A DNA stretch of 64,000 nt from Aureimonas jatrophae (lineage in GTDB: Bacteria > Pseudomonadota > Alphaproteobacteria > Rhizobiales > Rhizobiaceae), in NCBI RefSeq assembly GCF_900104035.1, contig NZ_FNIT01000002.1, forward strand, positions 186,001 to 250,000, read 5' to 3'. Each line of letters begins with the position of its first letter. Position 1 is the first letter of the stretch. The translations under genes and the position numbers were made by a program. Under the pieces are notes generated by a model that was given only the letters and a program-made list of their open reading frames with translations, was not told where the DNA came from and did no database searches. Below, in pieces: positions 43,277 through 51,958 of this stretch.

Positions 43277-43639
43277 CTAGAGTTTCAGGAACACGCGCGA
43301 GGGGGCCGGCGGCGCAGAGCGCGGCGCGGCGTCCGCCGCCCGCGGCGCGGCCAGGTGCCGCTGCAACGCGTCCGCCAGCGCCTCGAACTGTTCGATGTCG
43401 CCGGCATGCGCCATGCGTTCGAGGATGTAGAGCGCCGCCGCGTCGTCGCGCACGAGCGGCTGGGCAGCAAGCTCGGCGGCGACGCGGGCGATCTCGCGCA
43501 GGACCGGATCGAGATCGGGCGCGCCTTCATCCAAGCTCCGCTCGACCGCGCCCACGCCGTCGGCGGCCGGCTCGACGGAAGCCGACGCCTCGACCCGTGT
43601 GGGCGCCGGGCCGGCAGGCGGGAGCAGGAAGGAGGTCAT
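43277..43639 (-). CDS. Unknown 120-aa protein in the LcrG position
   Basis: A 120-residue protein with a disordered, Pro/Ala-rich front and tail around one helical core (LREIARVAAELAAQPLVRDD then AAALYILERMAHAGDIEQFE). It is the first gene of the minus-strand T3SS block and is followed by the 758-aa gene after 30 bases. In Yersinia and Pseudomonas the tip-protein chaperone LcrG/PcrG takes this place. No sequence similarity to LcrG is clear, so this is an analogy by position only. It may instead be a regulator or a small substrate. Confidence 0.55.
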   Translation of the reverse strand: MTSFLLPPAGPAPTRVEASASVEPAADGVGAVERSLDEGAPDLDPVLREIARVAAELAAQPLVRDDAAALYILERMAHAGDIEQFEALADALQRHLAAPRAADAAPRSAPPAPSRVFLKL

Positions 43640-43677
43640 GCCATCGTCCGGGCCCTTGCTGGTCGGATGTTGAGGAC

Positions 43678-43710
43678 GTGTGACGCCAAATCACGTTGGA
43701 CGGTGTGACG
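43678..43710. promoter_or_regulatory. Direct repeats GTGTGACG in the divergent T3SS control region
   Basis: GTGTGACG is repeated at 43678-43685 and 43703-43710 (25 bases apart, more than two helical turns) in the 165-base gap between the two divergent T3SS operons. TATGATAC follows directly. The layout would suit an AraC-type or response-regulator activator; the regulator is not identified. Confidence 0.4.
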
Positions 43711-43804
43711 TATGATACAGCTGTGGCCGGTTGATGGTCACGCGCGCTTGCGGACACGCTACAGACCGGGCCGCTCATCGCCGCGATCGCAGAAGGAGAA
43801 GCGC

Positions 43805-44320
43805 TTGCAGCAGTCCTATCGGGAGGCCTTCCTGCGTCTGCCGCCCGAGCCCGGCGCCCCGGCGCCGGCAGCCGAGGCCGCATCCGCGCAACTTCTCGCG
43901 CGCGCGGACCGGCTGGTGGAGACGCTGGACGGCGCCGATACGGTTCCGGTGGGTGGCTGGCTTCAGGCGCGGGCTGCGCAAACGGATGGGCGCGCGGGCG
44001 AGGCAGCCGCAATCCTGCGCGCGCTGATGGAGGATCCGGCGCGCGCCGGCGAGGGCGCGCTCGGCTTGGCGGTGCTCGCGCTGGGTCGTCCCGATCTCGA
44101 GGATGCGGGCGCGTTCGCGCGTTTTTGCCTCGACCGCGGCGAGCGCACGCCCCGTGCCTGCGCGGTGGCCGGACTGGCGGCGCTTGAGGCGGGCAATTTG
44201 GCCGACGCCCAGCGCCTCCTGTCGGCCGCGGCGCGTATTGCCCGCACCGAAGAGGGGGCTAGCGACGATCTGCGCGGCGCCCAGCGCGTCCTGCTTCTGA
44301 TGCAGCTCGGCCCGCGCTAA
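43805..44320 (+). CDS. TPR-like helical protein at the head of the sct operon
   Basis: A 171-residue Ala-rich helical protein with TPR-like pairs (WLQARAAQTDGRAGEAAAIL, GALGLAVLALGRPDLEDAGA, AGLAALEAGNLADAQRLLSA). The TTG at 43805 has a very good ribosome site, AAGGAG, 6 bases upstream, and was preferred to an ATG 93 bases earlier with no such site. It is the first gene of the sctG-sctC operon, 19 bases before the SctG-like gene. It may be a co-chaperone of the needle or rod subunit. I do not recognise its family. Confidence 0.65.
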   Translation: MQQSYREAFLRLPPEPGAPAPAAEAASAQLLARADRLVETLDGADTVPVGGWLQARAAQTDGRAGEAAAILRALMEDPARAGEGALGLAVLALGRPDLEDAGAFARFCLDRGERTPRACAVAGLAALEAGNLADAQRLLSAAARIARTEEGASDDLRGAQRVLLLMQLGPR

Positions 44321-44339
44321 GACCTTCCATCGAACCCGG

Positions 44340-44732
44340 ATGATCGCCATGCTCGACCCTCACGCCGATCCCCTGCTCGATGCCGACGACACGCGGCTTC
44401 TCGTCGAGATCGGCTTTCTGGCTTTGACGGCCGGACGCTTCGGCGAGGCGCGCGACATCTTCGAGGGCGCGCTCGCCGCTCGCCCGGCCGAGGAGGCGGG
44501 CGCGATCGGGATCGGACTGGTGGCGCTGGCGGCCGGCGAGGTCGGTCCGGCCGTGCGTCACTTTCGCGCGATGCCGCCCTCGGATGCCGCCTCCGCCTAT
44601 CTCGGTCTGGCGCTTCTCAAGGCCGGCGAGCGGGACGAGGCCGAGCGCCTCCTGCGAGACGTGGCGGCCCGCGCGCGCGAGCCCGCGTTCCGGATCCTGG
44701 CGCAGGCGACGCTGGACGACGCGCAATCGTAA
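44340..44732 (+). CDS. SctG-like needle co-chaperone (TPR)
   Basis: A 130-residue TPR-like protein. DTRLLVEIGFLALTAGRFGE then ARDIFEGALAARPAEE and SAYLGLALLKAGERDEAERL line up with the YscG helical pattern (LLAEIALIGTGN near the start and a WLALCEYRLG-like segment). YscG and YscE together cap the needle subunit YscF before export; an SctE-type co-chaperone gene and sctF are also in this window. A HrpB1/HrpK-type identity is the alternative. ATG codons at 44340 and 44349 are both possible starts. A 140-base gap follows before sctI and may hold a second promoter. Confidence 0.6.
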   Translation: MIAMLDPHADPLLDADDTRLLVEIGFLALTAGRFGEARDIFEGALAARPAEEAGAIGIGLVALAAGEVGPAVRHFRAMPPSDAASAYLGLALLKAGERDEAERLLRDVAARAREPAFRILAQATLDDAQS

Positions 44733-44872
44733 CGCTTCCCACTGGTCGGATTTTGCCGGCGCCCTAACGGCCGCGATTTGGCTTTGCAATGATCGCGTGC
44801 ATTTCGTAAGGTCACTTCAGACGCGGGACGGGTCAGGCCGCTCGTTGTCTTCCCACGGAGAGGGTTCGACCC

Positions 44873-45361
44873 ATGGTGCTTCCGGTTGTTTCCACGGCCG
44901 CGGTCGCGACCCCGACGCCGCTCGCCTCGACGACGGCCCCGGTGCCGGCTGCCGACCGCGTGCAGCTCTTCGAGGACGCGATGCAGCGCCAGAACGGCGC
45001 CGTGGCCGCAACCGCGCCGGCGCCCGTGGTTTCGCAACCTCCGGTGGCGGCTACGGGGCAGGTCGACGCGGCCGGCGCTCTTGACCGGGCGCGTCAGGGT
45101 TTCGGGCTGCAAGGCGTGCCGGGCGCCGTTCCGCCGCCCGCCAGCGGCGACATGATCCTCGAGGGCATGCAGAAGCTGCGCGGTGTCTTCGACCGGAGCG
45201 AGGGCCGCGTCAGCGACGTGATGAGCCGCGGCAGCACCGATGCCGGCTCGCTCATGCAGATGCAGCTCGAGCTGACCAACTTCACGCTTCTCGTGGATCT
45301 CTCCTCGAAGCTCACCGGCAAGACCACCCAGGTCTTCGACACGCTGATGAAGGGTCAGTAA
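44873..45361 (+). CDS. sctI: T3SS inner rod protein SctI
   Basis: A 162-residue early secreted protein. The N-terminal half is low in complexity. The C-terminal 70 residues hold the conserved helix SLMQMQLELTNFTLLVDLSS then KLTGKTTQVFDTLMKGQ, diagnostic for YscI/PrgJ/HrpB-type rod proteins. SctI connects the export gate to the needle. The ATG at 44873 has GGAGAGGG at a suitable distance. It starts the sctI-J-K-L-N series, with sctJ 2 bases downstream. Confidence 0.9.
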   Translation: MVLPVVSTAAVATPTPLASTTAPVPAADRVQLFEDAMQRQNGAVAATAPAPVVSQPPVAATGQVDAAGALDRARQGFGLQGVPGAVPPPASGDMILEGMQKLRGVFDRSEGRVSDVMSRGSTDAGSLMQMQLELTNFTLLVDLSSKLTGKTTQVFDTLMKGQ

Positions 45362-45363
45362 GG

Positions 45364-46185
45364 GTGCGGGGACGCCAGACCGCCCGCGCGGCGACCGGGC
45401 TCGCGCTCGGCGCGCTGCTCCTGCTCGCGGGCTGCAAGACCGACCTCTACACCAATCTCACCGAGTACGAGGCCAACCAGATGCTCGCCGTGATGATGGC
45501 GAACGGCATCTCGGCCGACAAGCAGGCCATCGGCGAGGGCTTCACCGTACTTGTCGAGAAGGACGACATGCTGCGCGCCATCGCGCTGCTCAACGACAAG
45601 GGCTTTCCGCGCAATACGCGCACCTCGATCGGGCAGGTGTTCCAGAAGTCCGGCATCATCTCGTCGCCCTTCGAGGAGCGCGTGCGCTACATCTACGCGC
45701 TCGGCGAGGAGGTCGCGCAGACCCTGTCGCAGATCGACGGCGTGGTGTCGGCGCGCGTCCATGTCGTGTTGCCCGAAGAGCCCCAGCTCGGTCAGCCCGT
45801 GCGCCCCTCCTCGGCGGCGGTCTTCATCAAGCACGAGCCCAACGTCGATCTCGAGTTCTTCGTGCCGCAGATCCGCCGTCTCGTGTCGAGCGCGATCGAG
45901 GGGCTCGACTACGCCGCCGTCACGGTCGTCCTCACCGAGGCGGCGCCGACCGAGGTGCAGCCCCTGCAGGTGGACGAGCGCATGGTCGAGATCCTGCCGG
46001 GCCTGTCGATCCGGCAGGCCGATGCCGGTCGGTTCTGGACGATCGCCTACGGCATCCTCGGCGTCGGCGGCCTTGCGCTCGCGGGCTGCGTGGCCGGCTT
46101 CGTCTACTACCTTCGCAAGCGTCCGCGCCGCGCCCGCGCCAAGACCGGTGTCGAGCCCGGCACCGCGCTGTTGGAGCCGTCCTGA
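45364..46185 (+). CDS. sctJ: T3SS inner membrane ring lipoprotein SctJ
   Basis: A 273-residue lipoprotein that forms the 24-fold inner ring. A GTG start gives a short signal peptide with lipobox LLAGC (Cys24). The ring-building domain includes LYTNLTEYEANQMLAVMMAN and GISADKQA, the DDMLRAIALLNDKGFPR segment, and the second domain VSARVHVVLPEEPQLGQPVR. A C-terminal helix (FWTIAYGILGVGGLALAGCV) is followed by a basic tail. It starts 2 bases after the sctI stop. Length and order are typical. Confidence 0.95.
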   Translation: MRGRQTARAATGLALGALLLLAGCKTDLYTNLTEYEANQMLAVMMANGISADKQAIGEGFTVLVEKDDMLRAIALLNDKGFPRNTRTSIGQVFQKSGIISSPFEERVRYIYALGEEVAQTLSQIDGVVSARVHVVLPEEPQLGQPVRPSSAAVFIKHEPNVDLEFFVPQIRRLVSSAIEGLDYAAVTVVLTEAAPTEVQPLQVDERMVEILPGLSIRQADAGRFWTIAYGILGVGGLALAGCVAGFVYYLRKRPRRARAKTGVEPGTALLEPS

Positions 46186-46193
46186 GGCGATAG

Positions 46194-46937
46194 ATGGCGG
46201 AGCGGGAGGGGGAAGAGCTTCAGGCGGGTCCGTGGGGGGACGAGCGGACGCAGGCGCGCCTGTTCCACTTCGGCTGCCGTCTGGCCGCCTCGCTGGCCCA
46301 TCCGCTCGACGACGCCGACCCACTGCCGGGCTACTGGGGGCCGATGGCGGGCGTCGATGTTCTCGCGCTTGCCCGCCATCCCGACTTCGCCGCTCCGCTC
46401 GCGCACGCCGTTGCGCGCCGTCGGGCGGTTCCCGGCCTTGACGGCGCGCGTCTGGCGCACGTCGCCCACCGCGCCGGAGGGCGGTTCGCGCTTCTGATCG
46501 CCACGGCCCCGCGCGCCGAAGTCGCCGAGGTCTCGCGCCTTGTTTCGGCGGCGGTCTGGCACCGGCGCATCCTGCGCCTGGCGCTGCGGGCCGATCGTGC
46601 GCGCGTCCGGACGCTCCTGGGGGCGGAAAACTACAACGCCGCCACGCAGGAGGTTCCGACCCTGCACCCCTCGCTCGCCTTTCTGGACGCCGGCGACCCG
46701 TTCTGGGACCGCGCCTGCGGCCCGGACGAGGCGGACGGGGCGCGCGCGGTCGTGGAACACGGTTCGGGCATTCTTCTGGCCTGCACGCGCAACGCCGATC
46801 CGGCGCTCGCGGCGCTCGCCGCCGCCCGCCACGGCCTCGATCTCGACCTGGCCCCGCCGCTGCCCGAAGCCTTGGAGCAGCATCTCGTCAAGCTCGTGCG
46901 CCGGAGGGTCCCGTCGTGGTCGGCACTTATCGGCTAG
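46194..46937 (+). CDS. sctK: T3SS sorting platform protein SctK
   Basis: A 247-residue protein with the YscK pattern: FGCRLAASLAHPLDDADPLP then YWGP near the N terminus, and LLGAENYNAATQEVPTLHPS, where SctK proteins typically have a Gly-x-x-xTyr segment. SctK links the SctD cytoplasmic domains to the SctQ pods. It lies between sctJ and sctL, the usual place, and overlaps sctL by 22 bases. The family is poorly conserved, so position contributes much. Confidence 0.8.
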   Translation: MAEREGEELQAGPWGDERTQARLFHFGCRLAASLAHPLDDADPLPGYWGPMAGVDVLALARHPDFAAPLAHAVARRRAVPGLDGARLAHVAHRAGGRFALLIATAPRAEVAEVSRLVSAAVWHRRILRLALRADRARVRTLLGAENYNAATQEVPTLHPSLAFLDAGDPFWDRACGPDEADGARAVVEHGSGILLACTRNADPALAALAAARHGLDLDLAPPLPEALEQHLVKLVRRRVPSWSALIG

Positions 46938-47560
46938 CCGAGTTCGGCTTCCGTCTCGCCTCGGGCGCCCATCTTCTGCGCCGGGCTGACGTCGAGACGC
47001 TGGAGACGGCGGTCGCCCTTGTCGCCGCCGCCGAGCAGCGCGCGGCCGCGATCGAGGCGTCGGCAGCGGATGCCTTCGAGGCCGAGCGGCGGCGCGGCTA
47101 CGAGGACGGGCTGGCGGCGGCGCGTCTGGAGGCGACGGAACGACTTCTGGCCGAGAGCCTGACGCTCGACCAGCGGCTCGATGAGGTCGAGGGCGAACTG
47201 GCGGATCTCGTGATGCAGGGCGTGCGCAAGCTCGTGGCCGAGTTCGACGAGCGCGCCAAGGCCGAGTCCATGATGCGGGCGGCGCTCGCGCAGATGCGGC
47301 GCGAGAAGAAGGCCGAGCTACGCGTTTCGCGCGCGCAGCTCGGCGAGCTTCGCGCCGTGGCCGAGCGCGTTCGTGCCGAGTTTCCCGAGCTGCAGCTCGT
47401 CGACGTCCTGGGGGACGACACGCTGCAAAGCCCCAACGTCGTGGTGGAAACCGCGATCGGGCGCGTTGAAGGCGATCTCGGCCGTGCGGTGGGCGACCTC
47501 GAGCGGGCGTTGCGCGGCGTTGGTGCGCTGCGCGCGCAGGCTCGGGAGGAGGCGCGATGA
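46916..47560 (+). CDS. sctL: T3SS ATPase stator protein SctL
   Basis: A 214-residue protein of the YscL/FliH/HrpE family. The N terminus is variable; a long Ala/Glu/Arg-rich helix follows ([40 protein letters not shown]), then a C-terminal globular part with [20 protein letters not shown]. SctL connects the ATPase SctN to the SctQ pods and restrains its activity. The GTG at 46916 is inside sctK, and the stop overlaps the sctN ATG (ATGA). Confidence 0.88.
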   Translation: MVGTYRLAEFGFRLASGAHLLRRADVETLETAVALVAAAEQRAAAIEASAADAFEAERRRGYEDGLAAARLEATERLLAESLTLDQRLDEVEGELADLVMQGVRKLVAEFDERAKAESMMRAALAQMRREKKAELRVSRAQLGELRAVAERVRAEFPELQLVDVLGDDTLQSPNVVVETAIGRVEGDLGRAVGDLERALRGVGALRAQAREEAR

Positions 47561-48939
47561 TCCGCGCCGAGCTGACCGGCATGGCGGAACTCGCCGCCGA
47601 GCGCCGCGAGCGCATCGCGCGCCGGATCGGGGCGACGCCCGCACGCATCGCGACCGAGATCGCCCGCTTCCAGCCCTTCGGCGTGACGGGCCGCGTGCGC
47701 AAGGTGGTCGGAACGATCATCCACGCGGCGGTCGCCGAGATCCAGGTCGGAGAGATCGTGGAACTCGTGAACCGGCGCGCTGGCACGCGCCTGTATGCCG
47801 AGTGCGTCGGCTTCCTCGACGAGGAGGCGCTGCTGTCGCCGATCGGCGAGACGCAAGGCGTCAGCCCGCAGACCGAGGTCCACCGCACGGGCCGCGTCCA
47901 GCAGATCGGCGTCGGTCCCGGCCTCAAGGGACGCGTCCTCGACGGCATGGGCAACTTCGTGGACGGGCTCGACACGCCCTTCCAGCCGCTCGCCTACTAT
48001 CCGGTCTATCAGGACCCGCCCGATCCCATGAAGCGGCGCGTCATCGACAAGCCGCTGCCGCTGGGGCTCCGGGCCCTCGACGGCATCCTCACCTGCGGCG
48101 AGGGGCAGCGCATGGGCATCTTCGCCGCCGCCGGCGGCGGCAAGTCGACGCTTCTCTCCATGCTGGTCAAGGGCGCCGACGTCGACGTCACGGTGCTCGC
48201 GCTGATCGGCGAGCGCGGCCGCGAGGTGCGCGAGTTCATCGAGCACGACCTTGGGCCGGACGGCCTCGCCAAGTCCGTGATCGTGGTGGCGACCTCCGAC
48301 AAGAGTTCGATGGAGCGCGCCAAGGCGGCCTTCACCGCCACCGCCATCGCCGAATACTTCCGCGACCAGGGCCAGCGCGTCCTGTTCCTGATGGACTCCG
48401 TCACGCGCTTCGCGCGCGCCCAGCGCGAGATCGGGCTGGCCGCCGGCGAGCCGCCGACGCGGCGCGGCTTCCCGCCGTCGGTCTTCGCCAACCTGCCCAA
48501 GCTGATGGAGCGGGTCGGCATGAACGACAAGGGCTCGATCACCGCGCTCTACACCGTGCTGGTCGAGGGCGACGACATGAACGAGCCGGTGGCCGACGAG
48601 ACGCGCTCGATCCTCGACGGCCACATCATCCTGTCGCGCAAGCTGGCCTCGGCCAACCATTATCCCGCGATCGACGTGCTGGCCTCCAAGAGCCGCGTCA
48701 TGAACGCGGTGACGACGCGCGAGCACCGCCAGATGGCGAGCCGCATCAACCAGTGGCTCGCGACCTATGCCGACGTGGAGCTCCTGGTGAAGGTGGGCGA
48801 GTACAAGCGCGGCGCCGACCCCGACGCCGACCTGGCGATCTCCAAGTACAAGCACATCAACGCCTTCCTGCAGCAGGCGACCGACGAGTTCGACAGCTTC
48901 CAGAGCGTTCTCGACAAGCTCTCGGCGGTGACGCGATGA
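47557..48939 (+). CDS. sctN: T3SS ATPase SctN
   Basis: A 460-residue F1-like ATPase that unfolds and releases chaperone-substrate pairs at the export gate. Walker A (AAAGGGKST) is at about residue 190, the [18 protein letters not shown] segment is diagnostic for SctN/FliI, Walker B ends in [20 protein letters not shown], and the [18 protein letters not shown] region carries the C-terminal bundle. The first 90 residues form the beta-barrel domain. Sequence conservation is high. It overlaps sctL by 4 bases. Confidence 0.97.
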   Translation: MIRAELTGMAELAAERRERIARRIGATPARIATEIARFQPFGVTGRVRKVVGTIIHAAVAEIQVGEIVELVNRRAGTRLYAECVGFLDEEALLSPIGETQGVSPQTEVHRTGRVQQIGVGPGLKGRVLDGMGNFVDGLDTPFQPLAYYPVYQDPPDPMKRRVIDKPLPLGLRALDGILTCGEGQRMGIFAAAGGGKSTLLSMLVKGADVDVTVLALIGERGREVREFIEHDLGPDGLAKSVIVVATSDKSSMERAKAAFTATAIAEYFRDQGQRVLFLMDSVTRFARAQREIGLAAGEPPTRRGFPPSVFANLPKLMERVGMNDKGSITALYTVLVEGDDMNEPVADETRSILDGHIILSRKLASANHYPAIDVLASKSRVMNAVTTREHRQMASRINQWLATYADVELLVKVGEYKRGADPDADLAISKYKHINAFLQQATDEFDSFQSVLDKLSAVTR

Positions 48940-48969
48940 CCGGAGCGCCACGATGATCGGGGGATCGCC

Positions 48970-49449
48970 ATGATCGGGCAGATGAAGGTGCTCCTGCGGG
49001 TCAAGGATCTCAAGCAGGACCAGGCGTTCCGCGAACTGCAGCGCCGCCGTGCCGCGGTGAGGGAAGCGGAAGAAGAGACCCGGCAGGCCGAGGCCGCCGT
49101 CGCCGAGAGCCAGCGCACGATGGAGACGCGCGAGGACGCGATCTTTGCCGACATCCTCGGCCGCGTGGTGGATCTGGCCGAGATCGACGCGACGCACGGG
49201 CGCGTGGTCGCGCTCGTGCGCGAGCACACGGTGCTGACCGACACGCGCGAGCGCGCCGTCCACGTCGAGGCGCGCCTGCGCGACGAGGCCGAGACGCAGA
49301 GCGGCGTCTACCAGGCGGCCGTGAAGGTGCGCGACAAGTACACGATCCTCACCGACGACCTCGTTCAGGCGCGCGACGCCGAACGGGCCATGGCCGAGGA
49401 GATCGAGATCGAGGACATGTTCTCGCGTCCCCGCAAGCCGGTGTCCTGA
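48970..49449 (+). CDS. sctO: T3SS ATPase stalk protein SctO
   Basis: A 159-residue, almost entirely helical protein, charged throughout (LKQDQAFRELQRRRAAVREA, EEETRQAEAAVAESQRTMET). It would fold as an antiparallel coiled coil like FliJ/YscO, which acts as a stalk between the SctN hexamer and SctV. The family is recognised by length, composition and position between sctN and sctP. It starts 30 bases after sctN and ends 10 bases before sctP. Confidence 0.85.
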   Translation: MIGQMKVLLRVKDLKQDQAFRELQRRRAAVREAEEETRQAEAAVAESQRTMETREDAIFADILGRVVDLAEIDATHGRVVALVREHTVLTDTRERAVHVEARLRDEAETQSGVYQAAVKVRDKYTILTDDLVQARDAERAMAEEIEIEDMFSRPRKPVS

Positions 49450-49459
49450 GGAGCCGCCC

Positions 49460-50185
49460 ATGACCCGCATCACGGGATTTGATACGGCGGCGACGGAGCG
49501 CCGCGAGAGCGCCGAGGCGCACCGGCGCGACGGCGAGCGCGATCTGACGGGCGGCCTGAAGCGCTTCCACACGACCGGCGAGAACCTCCAGTCCGGCACC
49601 GGTTTGGGCGACGGACGAAGCGGGGGCGAGGAGGGCGATCGCCTGCGCCGCTTCGGAGAGAGCCTGAAGCGTGCCGATGCGAACTCGAACGGCGACAGCG
49701 CTCCCGCGCTCGATCCCCGCCTCGTGGCGGTCGTTGAACCCGGACGCACCGTCGCCGCGTTGCCTGCCCTCGTCGATGGATCGGCGGAGCGGCGGGCCGA
49801 CGCGTTGGCACAGAGCGAGCGCATCGCCCGCATGGTGGAAGGCGCGCTGCGAGCCGAGCTGTCGCCCGTCCCGGGACGCCCGCTTACCTTGAGCTTCGAG
49901 GCGCTGCGTCCCGGCGAAGCCGCCGGTGTGGTCACCGGCGTCTCGCTGACGTTGCAGGACGGACGGCTCGACGTGACGCTGAGCCGCCATCCCGACGAAA
50001 CCCAGGACGCGCTGTTTCTTGCGGCCGCCCAGGCGCTGGCCGAGCGTCTCGGCCAGCGCTTCCCCAAGCGCATGGTACGCGTTCTGGAAGAGGCTGCCGG
50101 CGCGGCGGAGCGGGACGCAGCGGATGGCGTGCCGTCCCGCCCCAGCGTCTTCGATCTGTTCGCACAGCCCGGCCAGCGCTCGTGA
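49460..50185 (+). CDS. sctP: T3SS needle-length/substrate-switch protein SctP
   Basis: A 241-residue protein. The first 130 residues are disordered and charged (the molecular-ruler part, short compared with YscP). The C-terminal segment LTLSFEALRPGEAAGVVTGV then SLTLQDGRLDVTLSRHPDE and AQALAERLGQRFPKRMVRVL fits the T3S4 globular domain that contacts SctU and switches export from needle subunits to later substrates. The assignment rests on this domain-like pattern and on location between sctO and sctQ. It overlaps sctQ by 4 bases. Confidence 0.72.
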   Translation: MTRITGFDTAATERRESAEAHRRDGERDLTGGLKRFHTTGENLQSGTGLGDGRSGGEEGDRLRRFGESLKRADANSNGDSAPALDPRLVAVVEPGRTVAALPALVDGSAERRADALAQSERIARMVEGALRAELSPVPGRPLTLSFEALRPGEAAGVVTGVSLTLQDGRLDVTLSRHPDETQDALFLAAAQALAERLGQRFPKRMVRVLEEAAGAAERDAADGVPSRPSVFDLFAQPGQRS

Positions 50186-51276
50186 CGCTGTATCGACCCG
50201 ACCAGTTCCTGGCGCCCGCCGACGGCGACGGCGGTCTCCTCCTGTGGAACCGCTTTGTGGCGCAGGCCGGAGAGGCGAGGCCGCTGGGCAGCGGCGGCGT
50301 CCGGCTGCGCTACGACCTGACGGATGCGCCGCCGCCGCAAAGCTGGTGCGTGCGCCTTCATCTGTCCACAGCGCTGGGCGGCGGCATGGCGTTGGTCTGC
50401 GCGCGCGCGTTTCCGTTTCGCGAGATCACGGGCGTCGAACTCGATGCGGCTGACCTCGGCGCCCTGCCGGCCGAGCTGCGCGGCGCGATCGTGCTCGGCA
50501 TGCTGGGATCGCTTGGACGGGCAAGCGGTCTGGACGTCGAGACGCTTCCCCGGATCGGTGACGACGGTCCGTTGTCGGCGCTGGGCGAGCCGGGGCTCGA
50601 ATGGCTCGCGGTGACGCTCCACGGGGTCGCGTCCTCGGAGGTCGCCGCCCATGTCGGGATGCGGCGGGGCGATCTCCTGCGCCTTCTCGCTAGGTCCGCC
50701 GACGGTCCCGTGTCGTCGGGGCCGCTTGCCGGGACCTTGGAGGTGCCGGTCGACCTGACGGCGGGCCGGATCGATCTCACGCTGCATGAGCTGCGCCGCA
50801 TCGAGCCGGGTGACGTCGCGGTCCTGCCGGCCCTTCCGGCCGACCAGCTCCATCTGCGCGCCGGTCAGTTCCGCTTCGTGTTCACGCAAGCGGAAGGCGG
50901 CTGGACCTCGTCCGGCGCGCTTCCCATCCCGCGCCAGCGTCCGCGCACCCTGTTCGACGGTCTTGAAGCCGCCCAGCACCAGGAAGATCCCGCCATGTCC
51001 GACCAGCCCGCCGACGACGGGGCCACACCCGAAAGCCTGTCGATCGAGGACCTGACGCTCGGCGTCGACTTCGACCTCGGCCGCGTCGCCGTGCCCTTCT
51101 CGACGCTCCAGAGCTGGACCCGCGGAACCGTGGTGCCGCTTTCGCCGCCCTCCACCGAGCCGGGCGTCGCGGTCACGATCCGCATCAACGGCGATGCGGT
51201 GGGCACCGGCGACATCGTGCGGATCGACGACCGCATCGGCGTGCGCATCACGCGCCTGGCCGCGCCCACCCGCTGA
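50182..51276 (+). CDS. sctQ: T3SS sorting platform protein SctQ
   Basis: A 364-residue protein of the YscQ/FliM-FliN family. The N-terminal part is variable. A first SpoA-like region lies at about residues 185-270 (GTLEVPVDLTAGRIDLTLHE then LRRIEPGDVAVLP), and the C-terminal SpoA domain follows (DLTLGVDFDLGRVAVPFSTL, IRINGDAVGTGDIVRIDDRI then GVRI). SctQ forms the pods that sort substrates. A GTG start overlaps sctP. An in-frame internal ATG at 50995 with its own ribosome site may give a separate SctQ-C, as known for several homologues. Confidence 0.9.
   Translation: MTLYRPDQFLAPADGDGGLLLWNRFVAQAGEARPLGSGGVRLRYDLTDAPPPQSWCVRLHLSTALGGGMALVCARAFPFREITGVELDAADLGALPAELRGAIVLGMLGSLGRASGLDVETLPRIGDDGPLSALGEPGLEWLAVTLHGVASSEVAAHVGMRRGDLLRLLARSADGPVSSGPLAGTLEVPVDLTAGRIDLTLHELRRIEPGDVAVLPALPADQLHLRAGQFRFVFTQAEGGWTSSGALPIPRQRPRTLFDGLEAAQHQEDPAMSDQPADDGATPESLSIEDLTLGVDFDLGRVAVPFSTLQSWTRGTVVPLSPPSTEPGVAVTIRINGDAVGTGDIVRIDDRIGVRITRLAAPTR
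50995..51276 (+). CDS. Probable internally initiated SctQ-C fragment
   Basis: In the sctQ frame an ATG at 50995 is preceded by AGGAAG (50981-50986) with 8 bases of spacing. The product would be 93 residues, MSDQPADDGATPESL followed by the complete C-terminal SpoA domain. In Yersinia, Salmonella and Shigella the SctQ genes make such a C-terminal fragment, which joins the full-length protein. The linker just before this Met is also the expected boundary. Proposed, not proven. Confidence 0.6.
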   Translation: MSDQPADDGATPESLSIEDLTLGVDFDLGRVAVPFSTLQSWTRGTVVPLSPPSTEPGVAVTIRINGDAVGTGDIVRIDDRIGVRITRLAAPTR

Positions 51277-51295
51277 CTGGCAAGGCCGCACCCGC

Positions 51296-51940
51296 GTGAT
51301 CGATCCGCTCAACCTCATCTTCATCGTCGCGGCGGCCGCGCTGTTTCCCTTCCTGGCGGTGGTGGCGACGAGCTTCATCAAGCTGTCGGTCGTGTTCCTG
51401 CTCGTACGCAACGCCATCGGCGTGCAGAACATCCCGCCCAACATGGCGCTGAACGCGCTCGCGATCATCCTGTCGGGCTACATCATGGCGCCCGTGGCGG
51501 TGGAGACGTTCAACATCCTGTCGGCCCAGCCGAGCCTCGACATGGGCTCGGCCGCCGGCATCCGCGCGGCCTACGACGCAGGCTCGGGACCGCTCACCGA
51601 GTTCCTGAACCGCCACGCCTCGATGCGCGAGAAGATGTTTTTCCTGGAGGCTGCCCGCTCGCTCTGGCCACCCGAGCTCGCGAGCCAGCTCACCGAGACC
51701 AGCATGGCCGTGGTCCTGCCCTCGTTCACGGTGACCCAGCTGCGCGAGGCCTTCGAGATCGGCTTCCTTCTCTACCTGCCCTTCATCGCGATCGACCTGA
51801 TCGTCTCCAACATCCTGCTCGCGATGGGCATGATGATGGTGAGCCCGCTCACCATCTCGCTTCCCTTCAAGCTCTTCCTGTTCGTCATGATCGACGGCTG
51901 GTCGCGCCTGATCCTCGGCCTCGTGAAGAGCTATGTCTGA
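51296..51940 (+). CDS. sctR: T3SS export apparatus protein SctR
   Basis: A 214-residue inner-membrane protein of the FliP/YscR family. An N-terminal helix (LIFIVAAAALFPFLAVVATS) is followed by FIKLSVVFLLVRNAIGVQNI then PPNMALNALAIILSGYIMAP, the classic family stretch, and FEIGFLLYLPFIAIDLIVSN then ILLAMGMMMVSPLTISLPFK. SctR forms the core of the export gate with SctS and SctT. The GTG at 51296 (MIDPLNLIF) is chosen because the family begins just before the first helix. Nineteen bases separate it from sctQ. Confidence 0.96.
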   Translation: MIDPLNLIFIVAAAALFPFLAVVATSFIKLSVVFLLVRNAIGVQNIPPNMALNALAIILSGYIMAPVAVETFNILSAQPSLDMGSAAGIRAAYDAGSGPLTEFLNRHASMREKMFFLEAARSLWPPELASQLTETSMAVVLPSFTVTQLREAFEIGFLLYLPFIAIDLIVSNILLAMGMMMVSPLTISLPFKLFLFVMIDGWSRLILGLVKSYV

Positions 51941-51958
51941 CCTCGCGGAGACCGGCCG

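Noticed and set aside
47098-51468. Very long open frame on the minus strand opposite sctL-sctR
   Set aside because: It is antisense to well-supported sct genes and has low-complexity Arg/Gly/Asp/His-rich composition, as expected from GC-biased third positions. No ribosome site or family signal.
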